From Meloidogyne chitwoodi (lineage: Eukaryota; Nematoda; Chromadorea; Rhabditida; Meloidogynidae): a stretch of 64,000 nt of DNA. This document shows positions 1-11,593 of this stretch, piece by piece. The stretch lies in contig JACZZP010000016.1 in the NCBI GenBank assembly GCA_015183035.1, positions 434,001 through 498,000 of the forward strand, in the 5' to 3' direction. The translations under genes were made by a program, and so were the position numbers. Numbering within the stretch: the first letter of the stretch is position 1; each line of letters begins with the position of its first letter. Below the pieces are notes generated by a model. The model was not told the DNA's origin. It ran no database searches and saw nothing but the letters and a program-made list of their open reading frames with translations.

Positions 1-96
1 TTAGTTAAAAATATAAACTAAAATTTAAAAAGTGAATAATAAAATTAGATTTATTTAAAAATAAAGTTTATAAAATTGTACAAATTTTTGACAAAT

Positions 97-401
97 TTAT
101 GGGAAAATTTTCCCCAAATATAAAATTATTAAAAACCTACAATTATCAATTTGCAATGAATCAATAATTTTTTCGTCTTTAACAATTTGTTTTATTCTTG
201 TAAAGCTTCCATAATTTTCATTGATTATTTGTTTAAATAAATTTAAATTTGTATTCACAAATGCAACGTGATTATTTTTCAATTTTTCTCTTTGCCTATC
301 AAAAGCATTGTCAATTTGTTCTTTATTTATACATTCTTCTTTTGGATTCCATTTAAATAACATTTTTTCAGCTTTATTGAAAGCTGATTTATATTCTCTT
401 T
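97..401 (-). CDS. exon-like coding segment, owner unknown
   Basis: An open segment of about 100 codons reads from near 401 down to a stop at 97; the text upstream of its first Met is also open, and an AG-ending acceptor lies near 402. The protein is Lys/Asn-rich and resembles in composition the exons of the large gene just upstream, but the phase does not join that gene's last exon (stop at 614). It could be an alternative 3' exon, a relic of a duplicated copy, or the last exon of another gene. No domain is recognised. The first 100 bp of the window match the AT-rich repeat found near 30.95, 38.1, 42.2 and 47.45 kb. Confidence 0.3.
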
Positions 402-613
402 TAAAAAATTTTTTAAAAAATTATTAATTTTAAAAAACAAAAAATTACTTTACTGTCACGTTATAAATATCAAAATTAGAAACTATTTTAGAAAAACTGA
501 TAATCAAACACACAGCACGTGGAGTACAGATTTTTTCTCCTAGATTTAGATTAAAAATAGAACTTTTGAATGTTTTGATTCGTTCATCAAACTTAAATAA
601 TTTTTTAAAAAAA

Positions 614-3600
614 CTAAATTTTATTTAATAATACTTTTTCAAGTTTATTTTCTCTTAATAGATCAAACTTTTTTGAACTTAACATAAAATATATTGATTT
701 TAAAAGTAATCGAATAGAAATGCTTAATTCAGCATTTTGAGCTTCTTCTGACCCAATTTTGTTAGTAATCAAATTTTTGAAAAGATAAAATTGTGTGGAT
801 GGTAAAATGTCTTCTAAAAAAAGAAAAACAATTTTTAAAAAAATAATTTATTTTTACACCCACCTATATGCAAGACATCAGGAAATTTTTCTTCAAGTGT
901 TAGAAAATAATCATCTTTATTTAATAATACACGCAATTGTTCTTTTGGACTGTTACGATCGATGTTATAATTTTTTGATAAAATCTCATTAATAGTTGCT
1001 GATTTTTGTATTATCCAATCAATGTAATAAAACAATAGATCATCTATTACCTTTAATATTGAAAATAATAAGAACATGGTGCTGTAATTTAGTAGTTATA
1101 GTTATCTACAGTGATCGGAAAGTTACAAAAGTTCCACTGGAACCGGTTTCGGAACTTGTTTTTTAATTTTCATAGTTCCAATTCAGTTGGGTTAGGAACT
1201 AGTTCCAAAAATAGTTCTAATTCCGGAACCAGTTCCGGAACATGTTTCTGTTCCAGAAATTTGGTAGTTCCAGTTCCGTAACTTTTCCAGCACTGGTTAT
1301 CTCCCTAATAACAATTACAAGGTTCGCCGCCTGTCCTAGTCCCTGGCTTTTATTTAATCAAGTTAAATGAGAAGATAATTAGAATTTAAATTGTCGGTCT
1401 TATATTTTTTATTTTAGAAAAATTATAAAAAAGCATACAAAATTTAATTGATTTATCGCTTTCATTATAAAATTAAACTCTTCTGAATATTTAATATCAA
1501 TAAAATTTTTATCTTCATTTTCGCCAAGATATATGTCAATTTTAGGTATTTCTTTCTAATATTTTGGATGATTATTATTTATTAAAATTTATTTTTTATA
1601 AAAAAATTTATTTTAAACTTACAATTTTTTTTTCATAATATGTATTCCACCACGTTTTTGAATTTAAACTCTTATTCATCAAAATTTCAAAATAGAAATA
1701 CCGTAAAATAGGTACCAAATTTTCCACATTTTTTTCTAATAATACAATCTTTAGCGATTCTGAACGTACACTTATTATTTCAGAGTCTTCGAGATGAGCG
1801 AGATTTATCCCCTGAAAAGTAAAAAAATACTAATAATTATAGTAATCTTTGGAAAATTTTTTATTTAATTATTGGTACAATAAAGTAATGAGATTTAGTA
1901 AAAAATATAACTGGAAGAGCCACATATTTTTTGTATTTTAACAAGTGATACAAACAGATAGGTACCTATATACCTACAATATTTATCAAAAAATAAATAC
2001 AATTAAGATGAAGTTGGAAAATAGGACTGAAGGAACAAAGTGGAGACTAAAATGAACAATTAAATATAATAGCGCTTTTATAGTATCGCAAATCCACTAC
2101 AACAGACTTTTTAAAAAACAATCCCTTCTTTCCGCTACAAACTTGAGCCCGGCTTAGTCAGTTTTTTTCGATATTCGGTTTTAAACCGAAAAAACCGACC
2201 GACACTTTGTCCGGACTCTACTTGGAATATTATGAATGCGGGGCTGGGCTGACAATATTTGAACTAATACCTTAATTATAGTAGAAATCATCAATTGCAT
2301 ATACCAACAAATTGCATCGGTTCTCACTTTCAAAATTTCCAAATTTGAATCCGTATCCTTAAGATAAGTTTCAAGATTAAAAACAAATCCAGTTAGGCTA
2401 ATATCTTAATTTATTTAAAAAATTAATTAAATTAAATTTTTTGAGTTAAATTCTGACCATTTAAATCGAAAATTACATCAATTTTCTCTAGATAATTTGA
2501 ATCTAAAAAATAAAAATTATAAAAAATTATAAAAAAATACTTTTAATTGCTAAATCAAAATTTAAATTTTGTTTTCGAATTATTTCTATTATTTTTCTGT
2601 GTTGATGATTTATCCATTCATTTTGATTAGCTTCTTCTATTAACAAGTTATTTGCATCTATTTTTTGTTTATTTTCTTTTCTAAAATTAAATTCATCAAG
2701 TCTTGCTTTTTTTAATAAATTTTCTAAAGATGTTTGATTTGAAGTTTCTAAATATAAATTTATTTAATTAATTACTTTAGGCATTTATATTAAAAAAATT
2801 TTTTTGTATTATTCTCTTAAATTTCTTGCTAATTGTGAACTTAAAAAAAAATATTTTTTTTTATTCTTCAACTTGAAAAATCTAAAAAAATCGAAAAAAT
2901 ATTTAGTGTGGCTTTAATTATTTAAATTAAATTACAAATATTATTTAAAATTAAAGGAAGGTATTAGAGAAAAATCCAAAATCGGGTAACCTCCACCTAA
3001 CCTCCATAATTATTTTCAGGATCTTCATTTTCTTTTTCTTTTCTTAATAAATACAAAATATTTTTGTATTCAGTAGACGTTCTTAAATAATATAAATTTT
3101 TTTCTTTCGTTTCATTTTCAATTTTTTCTTTTAAACTTTCATCATAAATTTGATCAACAAAAATCAAAATTATAGAAGAATAATATTTCCAATCATCAAT
3201 AAATTTTTTTGGAAATTTATTTGACTCATTCATTGAATAAATGGAGACCAAAAGGTCTACTGACATTAATGATTTCTTACTCAATTGGTCAGAAGTCGAA
3301 TTAAACTGTTCCAAATAATTAATGGATAATAAATTGAGAATATCTTCCTTGCTTTTTTCTATTTTAAATAAAAGGTAACATTAAATCGGTAAAGGACGAT
3401 TCAGAGTCGGCCGTTTCAGAGTATCTCGTATAACTTTTTTAATTTTAAACTTTTTCAAATAATTTTTATGTCATTCGAAAGAGCTCGAAAAGTGAAGTCT
3501 TTTCACTAATTAGACCGATCAGATCAGTTTATTTTTAAAAAAGTTATGCACGAAAAACGGTTTCCAATTTTATCGCGTATAACTTTTTGTTGAGTCATCT

Positions 3601-6600
3601 GAATGGGGTCCAATGGTTAACTTTATCCGCTTATCGCATGCTTTTGCTTAATAAAGAACTATTCAGATCGGTTAAGAAATAAAAAAGTTATGGCCAAAAA
3701 CAACCGGCTACTCTGAATCGGCCGACTGAATCGTCCCCTATCTAAAAAATTAAAAAAAATACTGTCATAATCGTAGAATTTCCCCGCCCAACTTTTTGCT
3801 GATATAAGGGATGGGAGAACCAGCAAATTAACTTTAGTCTTTCAAAAAAAAAAACTTACCAACCGATTCGGCTGGTTCTCCCTTCCCTTTAATTACACAC
3901 ACTTTATTATATTTGTTTAATTGTGATAAATTTATAAAGAGGGAAAGAGTTTATTAAAAAAGGGTACAGAAACGGCGCGTCCCGGGAGTTAGCTCGCCTA
4001 CTCTCGGGACCCAACGCCACCAGCGGAGCTGGATTTTGAGAAATACCATTCATAAGCATAACAGAAATTTGTTCATTTTTCTTCAATAAATTTTTAAAAC
4101 TTTTCTCCAACTTTAAAAATTTAATAATTCTCCACTTTGCACCTCTTTCATTTAAATATTTTTTACGAAATTGTTCATCACTATTAAATATATTTAATAA
4201 ATCAAAAATACATTTTTGGATAAATTCAGAAGTAAATTCAAAAATATTATTTTTTTCAATAGATTTTTTATTTTTATTACTATATTGGATTAATTCTCCT
4301 TTTTCATTGTAATAATATTTTTTAGAAATAAATTCAGTCAAATCATCAATAAAAAATAAATCTTTTTCTTTATTATATGAAGTACAGTAATTTATAATTT
4401 CTTCAAAAAATATTTCCAAATTGTCATTAGCCTTAATATTTAATTTTTTTTTAATTTTTTAATTAATTTTATATTACAATTTTGAAAGTAATTTTAAAAA
4501 AAAATTATAAACTATTTTTTAAAATGCCCAATTTTTTAGTTTTTTAATAAAAATATTATATTTTACCTCAATATTTTTTATTCCAATTTCAATTATTTTT
4601 GATAATTTTATTCCAATAATTGCAGTAACGGTACTATTATAATCAGAATTTAGAAGTTGACGATACAGTATATTTTTAAACTCATTTTCAAAAATATCTA
4701 AAGAAATTATATAAATCTTATTTTATTTTTTATGAGTGAATATATTCATTTTAAATTATATCTTATATTTTAGATAAAGGTTTAATATGTTTTAACTAGG
4801 GTGAGCGGGATCGGGATCCAGACTCTGAATCGTTATCGGATTAAAATTTTCAAATCCCAATATTTGGTCTGGATCGCGATCCTGTAATGCTGTTTTGAAA
4901 AGAAAGAAAATAGTATAGAATTTGTATGACTTCTCTTTCGTTTTATTGACCCCATCAAATATTTATCTTTCCCTTTTCTATATATTTTATGCATTTTTCC
5001 TCTCAAAAAGTTATTGGGCTTTATATATTGGTTTTTATGTTTATTTCGTTTTGAGTATTAAAATAAAAGGAGTTTTATATTGCGCTTTACTTACTACTTT
5101 TATTATTGTGGATATATTAAATAATTATTTTATTTATTACTATCCGCTCAACCCTAGTTTTAAGTTAAATCAAGGAAGTTGGGTGAGATTAGTGAATGTT
5201 ATGGAAATAAACATAGGTGAAGTCATGTAACTATTGTCGATTGAGGTAAAATGAAAGTTCTTCCGGACATACTAACAAACCAATTCCCGACAATTCGTGA
5301 ATTTAAAATTTTCGAGAATTCTCGATTCCGAAAATTGGGAATTCCCGAAAATTTTTTCGGTTCGATCCTTGGTATTTACTGATTATTATAAGCCAATAGC
5401 TTTAGTTCCTAAGGAAAAAAGAAAAAAAATGTTTTTAAACAAAATATAAGTATTTTAGAAATAATGCCTAAAATAATTAATTTCTCTCTTACCAATTCTC
5501 ATTTGTATAGGGAAAATAATTTCTAGATTTATTAGCATATTATTATTTCCTAATAAAGCTCTCATTCTTCCCTTAACAATTTTTAATTTTTCAATATTTT
5601 CAGTATTTTGTAATAAATAAAATTCATTTGCGAAAATATTACAATTTTCTTTTTTTAATAATTTATTTTCATTAATTAATAATTCTTTAATTTCTTTAAT
5701 ATGAAGCAAAGCAATTTCTTCTAGCTTAGAATTATCTGATTCATCAACAATTTCCTCTCTTTTTAGGGAGAACTCTGATTTTGGTAAAGCTTCACTTAAA
5801 TATTTTTCATCTTCCTTAAATTTAAAAAATAATTTTATATATTTATCTAATTTTTTAATATTAATATACTTCCGATTACTTGAATATCCGTATATCGTAA
5901 TTCCTCAAATAGACGTGTCCCTCTCTATTATCCAATCCTCTCTAATAAACAGTGGTGCAAAAGTTCTAGTTCCGGAAATGGAACTATGGAACTACCAAAT
6001 TTATAGAACTGGAACCTGTTCCGGAATCAGAACAATGAAAAATTAAAAATGCAGTTCCGGAACTGGAATTAGTTCCGTGGAAATTTTGGAACTTTTGTAT
6101 CACTGCTAATAAACCGATTCCCTCAAATGTTTTTGAAAAATAAATAAAACAACAGGTCAATCTATTAGAAGAAATATGTTATTCTCAATAATATCCATCA
6201 TTAATATATAAGTGTAAGAGAAGGGGAACAGTGTCAAGTTAAAAAAAACTTGCCAAAATTTTTTTAATAAATTTTTGTAAAGTTTCAAAATTTTTTATAG
6301 TTGTAGTTGTTGAATGAATGCTAGTTCCTTCACTGCTCTTTTCATCTATTTTTTTCTTTTTCTTCTTTTTTATTTTTTCCAAATTTTTTTTATTTTCTTC
6401 TTTTATTGTTGAATTTAATATTGAATTAGCAATATTATAATAAATTATTTTATCTTTTTTATTTATATTTATTTCACCTTTGATAAATATTTCTGTGTAA
6501 TATTTGGGAAATTCTGCTTTTTTGATATCTAAAAATAATAATTATTATTAATCTTATTTAAAACTAATAAAAAATTTTTTTTATTATATTAAGCAGAAAT

Positions 6601-6839
6601 GATTAAATGTTAAAAAAATACTTTTTTCTAAATTAAAAATAAAAGGTGATTTGGGGATTTTGTGGTCTTATTTAATACTTTTTAATTTAATTATATTTAA
6701 AAATAAATTTTTATTCAAACAGTAATTTTCTTGTTAAAAATATATTTTCAAAAAGTCCTCTACCATTAGCTTTAACTTTAAAATAATCTTTTAAAAATAA
6801 TAATTGAATTAAAACAAATAAATTTGTCGAAATATTCAT
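614..6839 (-). CDS. 14-exon gene for an 879-aa secreted protein of unknown function
   Basis: Exons on the minus strand: 6839-6764, 6528-6250, 5846-5493, 4697-4567, 4431-4047, 3358-3002, 2747-2541, 2502-2458, 2404-2271, 1811-1623, 1555-1439, 1081-1051, 998-864, 813-614. All junctions are GT..AG and the phases agree, giving 880 codons with stop. Exon 1 encodes a hydrophobic leader (MNISTNLFVLIQLLFL...) consistent with a signal peptide. The rest is Lys/Glu/Asn-rich and mostly helical-looking, with a basic run near residue 75 and no catalytic motif that I recognise. The 1050-999 intron is only 52 bp and its interior is also open, so exons 12 and 13 might be read through. Three transposon-like inserts sit in introns (1109-1295, 3390-3740, 5950-6105). 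Seen: exon structure and leader. Inferred: secretion. Function unknown. Confidence 0.65.
1109..1295. mobile_element. hAT-like MITE
   Basis: The element starts CAGTGATCGGAAAG and ends CTTTTCCAGCACTG, and its body is full of GTTCCGGAAC-type palindromes. Flanks are gttatcta and gttatctc, an 8-bp target duplication with one mismatch. CAGTG..CACTG ends and 8-bp duplications are typical of hAT elements. It lies in an intron of the 879-aa gene. The 5950 and 56719 elements belong to the same family. Confidence 0.7.
1985..2105. repeat. dispersed repeat shared with 33220-33410
   Basis: The stretch around acaattaagatgaagttgga through tccactacaacag recurs, diverged, at about 33220-33410 in the same orientation. 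Both copies are in introns. It may be a fragment of an LTR or other retroelement; no ends were defined. Confidence 0.4.
3390..3740. mobile_element. TIR element with TA ends (Tc1/mariner-like MITE)
   Basis: Inverted ends of about 35 bp: aaggacgattcagagtcggc at the left matches the reverse complement of the right end (gccgactgaatcgtcccc), with TA at both borders. The 350-bp interior has no ORF. It sits in an intron of the 879-aa gene. Confidence 0.6.
4896..4982. repeat. copy of a segment also present, inverted, inside the LTR element (14855-14940)
   Basis: About 85 bp, including atagtatagaatttgtatga and ttttattgaccccatcaaat, match the reverse complement of 14855-14940 with few differences. The open frame 4922-5230 runs through it and is not considered a gene. 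Confidence 0.6.
5950..6105. mobile_element. hAT-like MITE with perfect 8-bp target duplication
   Basis: Begins CAGTGGTGCAAAAGTTC and ends GAACTTTTGTATCACTG. Flanked on both sides by ctaataaa (5942-5949 and 6106-6113). It is 156 bp, has no ORF, is rich in GTTCCGGAAC palindromes, and lies in an intron of the 879-aa gene. Confidence 0.85.
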
Positions 6840-8074
6840 TTTTAGCTAAATAAATAATTTATTAAATAATTTTAAAAATATTTAATTTAATTTGTCAAGT
6901 AAAATTTAAATAAATTAAGGATAGAAAAATTAAAATTAAATTCTCAAAAAAGGCCAAATCTGAATTTTATAATTGATTTATAATTCTCTTTAATTTTATA
7001 TTAATATACCTAATCTCTCTAATTTTTATTTCTCTAATTTTCTTTATTAAATTTATAAATTATTGTTTAAATCACATGTGAAAGTCCATGTGTAAGGTTG
7101 GCCACACTGTCAGGAGTAATGGCAAAAGAAAGAAATTAATTTAAAAATTAAAAAAAAAATTTTTTTATCAATATTTTTTCCAATTAAAAAAAAAAGTTAA
7201 TTTAAATAAAAAAGTTAAATTTTTTTAATTTTAAAGTTTATAAAATAAATTGAATAATTTTTTTAATAAACATTTGAATAAATTTAATTAAAAAAATTTT
7301 TTATTCTCGTTTTATTTATTAAGTTAATTTTCAAAATATTTATTTTTCTCAATTTTTTATATTAACTTTAAAAAAAAATTAAAATACTCCCGTTTAAACA
7401 CATTTCTGATTTTTGACAGAAATAAATTTTAAAAATGATCAAAAGAAGATAGCTTCACTTAAATGATATTTTAGGTTATTATTTGAAAAATCGAAAATCA
7501 ATCTCTGTCAGGGAATTGGGGATTTCGAATTTGCCTGATTATTAATTAAGAATAAACAATTTTATTTAAAAATTTCTTCCAACAAAAATATTTAGTTTAA
7601 CAGAAGAAAGCGAAGCTAATAAGATATTTATTAAAATTTTAGAACGAACAAAAAATTTAAGAATAGGTTTTAACGGTTTAGAAAGAAAAACGTTTTTCTT
7701 TCTGAATAAAAAAGTAATAAAGTGTAAATCTTACTAGGAAAAGCAAGTCAGACAAAAGGGCGGGTGAATTAATTTTTATTTTATATTTTGCCGTGTGTAT
7801 AAAGAAAGGAGAGAGATGTTGTTTTTAAATGTGAAGTTTAATTCAGTTTAATACAATGGGGAAAAGGGGTAGTTTAAATTGGGGAGATTGAAAATTAAAT
7901 TAATTAAAAGGTTTAAATAAATCAAAGAGTTGACATCTCCGATGCGATATAATTTTATATATTTTGCCTCTAATAATTAGTAATCTTCAAAAATTTTTAT
8001 TCAAAAATTAACTTTAAGAAGAAAGACATTTAAAGTTCAAACAAATAAATTGACAAATATTAAAAGTAAATATT
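6840..8074. other. intergenic; duplicated upstream block and an exon-like remnant
   Basis: The block 7060-7460 (aaatcaca..tgtgaaa, ggccacactg.caggagtaa, cgtttaaac.catttctga, aaaatgatcaaaag) reappears, diverged, at about 9665-10040, just upstream of the 68-aa secreted-peptide gene, so the region looks like an older copy of that locus. An open frame of about 55 codons at 7567-7737 could be a relic exon, but no leader or partner exon was found. No other gene was seen. Confidence 0.4.
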
Positions 8075-8340
8075 ACCATAGCTATTTCACGTGATTTTGC
8101 CTCTCACCCATTATCAATCTCCTAACTGTCACCTGAGCATCCCACTAGTGCTTTCACTTTATCCACATCCTGCCTGTCATGTAATCAACCACGAGTTGTC
8201 TTTCATCCATTTCACCTACTCATATCTGGGTTTGCCCTGATCTGGCCCCTCCCTTTCACCTTATCCCCCACTCATTTCCTCTTTATTTATAATTTCATCT
8301 TTCCCTTATCCATCACTCATTTTTCCTTTCAAATTATCAA
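8075..8340 (+). repeat. dispersed C/T-rich repeat; inverted copy at 57712-57985
   Basis: From tagctatttcacgtgatttt to the catttttcctttc end, this 260-bp unit matches the reverse complement of 57985-57712, including tttcaccttatcca blocks and ctctttatttataatttc. It is less A+T-rich than its surroundings. No coding capacity, no clear terminal repeats. Confidence 0.6.
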
Positions 8341-8653
8341 CTAATTTAAATCCATATTAAAATATATAAATTAAATTTTAAAATAATATTTATATTTTTG
8401 ATACTTATTTCTCTTTGACAAATGAGAAGAAAAAAATTTTTTATTAAAAATTTTTTTTAATTAAATATAAAAAAATAAAAAGAACAATTCATTTGTTTGA
8501 TATTTCTATTTAAGTAATTAATTAATATTAAATTATAAATTATCTCTCTTTTTAAATATACATCCCCTTAAAGTAATAAAAATATTTATTTTATTTTAAA
8601 AGAGAAACACCTTTTAAATTTTAAATTTATTTAGAAAGTTTAAATTTATTAAA

Positions 8654-9024
8654 ATGAATTTTTTAACTTTTTCTATTTATTTATTTATTTTTTGTTTTAT
8701 TTTATTCAATTTTTCTGAATGTTCGGACAGAAAAGGTAAAAAAAAATGGAAGAATCATTGAAAAAAGAAGAACAACCTAATGTTCAAGACAAGGCCAAAA
8801 AACTAGAGAAATTGTTGACAGATGATCATATTAAAATGTTAATTAAACTTAGTGACGAGAAAAGAAATGAACGCATAAACGAGTTAATGGTGATGGCGGC
8901 AGATACTAAGATAGAAGTTGAAAAACGTAAAAAATTTGTTGTATTTTTGAGCAACTTAACGCATGATATTGTAAGAAATATTTTATTAATTAAAATTAGA
9001 GATAAAGATTTTGAAAATCCTTGA
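8654..9024 (+). pseudogene. small secreted-protein gene, reading frame broken at an A9 run
   Basis: A start at 8654 gives a leader (MNFLTFSIYLFIFCFILF..) nearly the same as that of the 20462 gene. The frame reaches a stop at 8759-8761. The remaining homologous part continues in another frame from 8746 to the stop at 9022-9024. The break is exactly at nine A's (about 8737-8745); a tenth A would join the two. This can be a sequencing error, a real mutation, or transcript slippage. The mature part is charged and helical; the stretch LTDDHIKML matches LTDEYIKKL of the paralogue. The C-terminus runs into the repeat that starts near 9018, where the paralogue differs. Function unknown. Confidence 0.55.
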
Positions 9025-9225
9025 TCTTGCTTCTGGATCTTGATTTTATTATTGACCTGACCAGACTCTGGACCTAAAATCTAGGAAAAATCCAGATCAA
9101 GAAATAATCCAGAATTTCTAAAAAATGCCTTGATCTGGACTCTGGATCCAGGAAAAATCCAGGTCTGGATCCAGGAAAAATCCAGGTCTGGATCCAGCTC
9201 CAGCTCGATCTCTAATTCAAATAAT
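9018..9225. repeat. short-motif repeat patch next to the 8654 gene
   Basis: Contains tandem copies of a unit close to ctggatccaggaaaaatcca (about 24 bp) and ends cgatctcta, like the right end of the 45055 element. The matching left end and target duplication were not found, so it is probably a truncated MITE. Confidence 0.4.
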
Positions 9226-10086
9226 TGGGATTGTAGGTTTACTAAAAATTAAGAATATAGTTGGAACTGGATCCGAAAAAAAAATTTTTCGGAAATATTA
9301 GACATTTTATTAATTTTTGATAATTTTATAAATTATTAAATTTATTTTCTAATATTAATATAAAAATAATTATTTTAATTGCCTATTTTAAAAATATATT
9401 AAATTATTTAAGAAAGACAAAAAGAAAAATGATGAGAAAAATGAGAAGGAAGATTGAGAAAAGAATTAAGAGAACAATTTAACAGTAAAACAATTTTATA
9501 AAAAATTATAAATTAATTTTTTATTTTATGATTTTAAAACAATTTATTTAAAAAAAGATAAAATTACTATTCAACGTTTTTTTTATTAAATTTTATTGCC
9601 AAAAATTCAAAATATCGATTTAAAAATACGTACTTTGATTAAAGTACGTATTTTTAAATTTTGTAGAAAATTTTTTTTTAAATCACAAGTGAAAAGAATT
9701 CCATATTTGGGTGGCCGCGCTGACAGGAATAAATAGGGAAGATGGCAATAAATTAATTTAAAAATTAAAAAATCAAATTTTTAACTTTTAATGTTGTGCA
9801 AAAAAATTGAACAATTTTTTGTTTAAAAAATAGTTTGGAAAATGTAAAATTTAATTTAATAAATTTAATTTATTAAATTTTTAATTTTCAAAATATTCAC
9901 AATTTTTTATATTAAATTCAAAAAAAAAAATATTAAATTTTTAATATCAAAAAATAAAAAAAAAATTAAAATAATCTCGTTTAAACGCATTTCTGAATTT
10001 TTATAAAAATAAATTTAAAATTTATAAAAATGATCAAAAGCATTTATTTTAATATTTTATTTATTCATTTTTATTAAAAAAAATAA
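9226..10086. other. intergenic; holds duplicated 3' and upstream blocks
   Basis: 9350-9595 matches 20945-21170 (the segments downstream of the two related small secreted-protein genes). 9665-10040 matches 7060-7460. Very A+T-rich, no ORF of note apart from the hairpin at 9621-9656. Confidence 0.5.
9621..9656. repeat. perfect 16-bp inverted repeat (hairpin)
   Basis: TAAAAATACGTACTTT, a 4-base loop gatt, then AAAGTACGTATTTTTA. Both arms are perfect. The half-motif aaagtacatatttttaaat recurs near 22637 and a shorter form near 58020. It may be a binding site or a relic of a small palindromic element. Confidence 0.6.
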
Positions 10087-10602
10087 ATGGAATTATTAAA
10101 AAAAAATATTTTAATATTTTATTTATTTATTTACATTGTTCTAATTTATGGGGTAATTAAGTTTATTTTATAATTTATTTTTAAAAATTGTTTTACTAAA
10201 AAATTTTTTTTACTTTTTATTTGTAATAATATTCAAGAAATATATAAATAAATTATATAATTAATTAAATATCTTTTTAAAAATTATTTAAAAAAAAATA
10301 AATTATTTTAAATTTAATTATTTAAATTTATATTAATTTTTAAAGAATATTTTAACTGTTTTTACTCTACCACTGGAAGATCGAGAATACAGCCCGTATG
10401 ATTAATTAATTAAAAATTATAATTATTTTAATTTAGAATTTATTTTAAATTAAAATAATTTATTTAGCCGTTCACATCCTCCTGCATATAATTGGGATAC
10501 AAATAAAATAATATTTTCATCGAAAATAAGAGATCAACCAAGTAGTATGTTTTTATTTAAAATTCTTTTTTAATTAATTAATTTATAGAAATTGGATCAT
10601 GA
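10087..10602 (+). CDS. 68-aa secreted peptide/protein, four exons
   Basis: Exons 10087-10152, 10346-10395, 10468-10544, 10589-10602; junctions are GT..AG and phases agree (207 nt). Exon 1 is entirely a hydrophobic leader (MELLKKNILIFYLFIYIVLIYG). The mature part is about 46 residues, starts NILTVFTLPLEDREYSPR and contains SHPPAYNWDTNK. It has no cysteine. The leader ends at the exon border, a layout common in secreted effector genes. I do not recognise the family. The EDREY context would suit a sulphated tyrosine, but that is speculation. The 5' LTR of the element at 10995 begins 390 bp downstream. Confidence 0.55.
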
Positions 10603-10994
10603 ACAAAATTAAACAAAACAAATAAATTGGAAATAAAACAATTTTAATAAAAAAATAAAAATTCTTGTCTTGTTTATTTAATTTTTTAAATGCAAAATTT
10701 GTAAAAAAATTTTGCCAAGGCATAAAATTAAAATAAATTATTTATACATTTATTTATACGGAAAAAGGCTTGAAAATATTTAATATAATTAAATTGTTCG
10801 TCTCCGTTCCCCCGAAGGCTTTTGACTAAAAAAATATCACAAAAGTCCCTTAAGGGTTGCCTTTTTGCTCAGGAATAATTTGCCGACTACAATTTAAAAT
10901 CTCTCTCAATACCCAATTTAATATTTTATTTGTGTAAATTCAAGTATTATTTATCTGAAAAACAATCTTATTTTAATAATTCCATCAAACCTAT

Positions 10995-11593
10995 TGTAAG
11001 GTGGGGAACAAAGTCCAGACTCTTATAACCCCCACTGCCAACCAATTAGAGCCTTATACCCCACTCATCCTAACAAACTTTCCCAGACATCACTTATTGT
11101 TTTTCAATTCTCTTATCCCCTCACACTCTCTTCCCTTATCTCAAATAGATCTTTTTCATTTCCCCACTTGGCCTATTCCCTCCCCTTTCCTTGCAACCAC
11201 AACTTGGATTCAGCTTATCACTTCACTTCACTTCTACACACTCAACTTTTTGTCCTTCCCCTTCGTCCTATGCTTATTGGAAATGAACTTGGAGAATATT
11301 GAATAATAAGTATCTGAAATTATCCATTCTCGTATATTTTGTACCTCCCCAACTTATTTAATATTTATTTTTGAACCTTTGTTAACTTATATATTTTGAT
11401 ACATATATTTGGTATTTTCTAATAAACTGTTATTTTGTTGTTTTAACATAAAGGGATCCTCTGCGCCTTCCCCCGGCTTATCCCGATGTTTTATCATCTT
11501 GTCATTCCCACTCCCCTCCTTAAAACGGCGCTCTGAAGGTACTCGGGCGGTTGCTGGAACTGGCCATTCCAACGACCGGGCCGACGTATAACT
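10995..11593 (+). repeat. 5' LTR (599 bp)
   Basis: Starts TGTAAGGTGGGGAACAAAG and ends CCGGGCCGACGTATAACT. It differs from the 3' LTR at only two positions that I can find. ORFs inside it are not genes. Confidence 0.92.

Noticed and set aside
795..992. Plus-strand frame of 65 codons
   Set aside because: Antisense to exons of the 879-aa gene, with no leader or start context.
4922..5230. 102-codon hydrophobic frame
   Set aside because: It lies in an intron of the 879-aa gene and starts in a repeat shared with the LTR element; hydrophobicity comes from T-rich codons.
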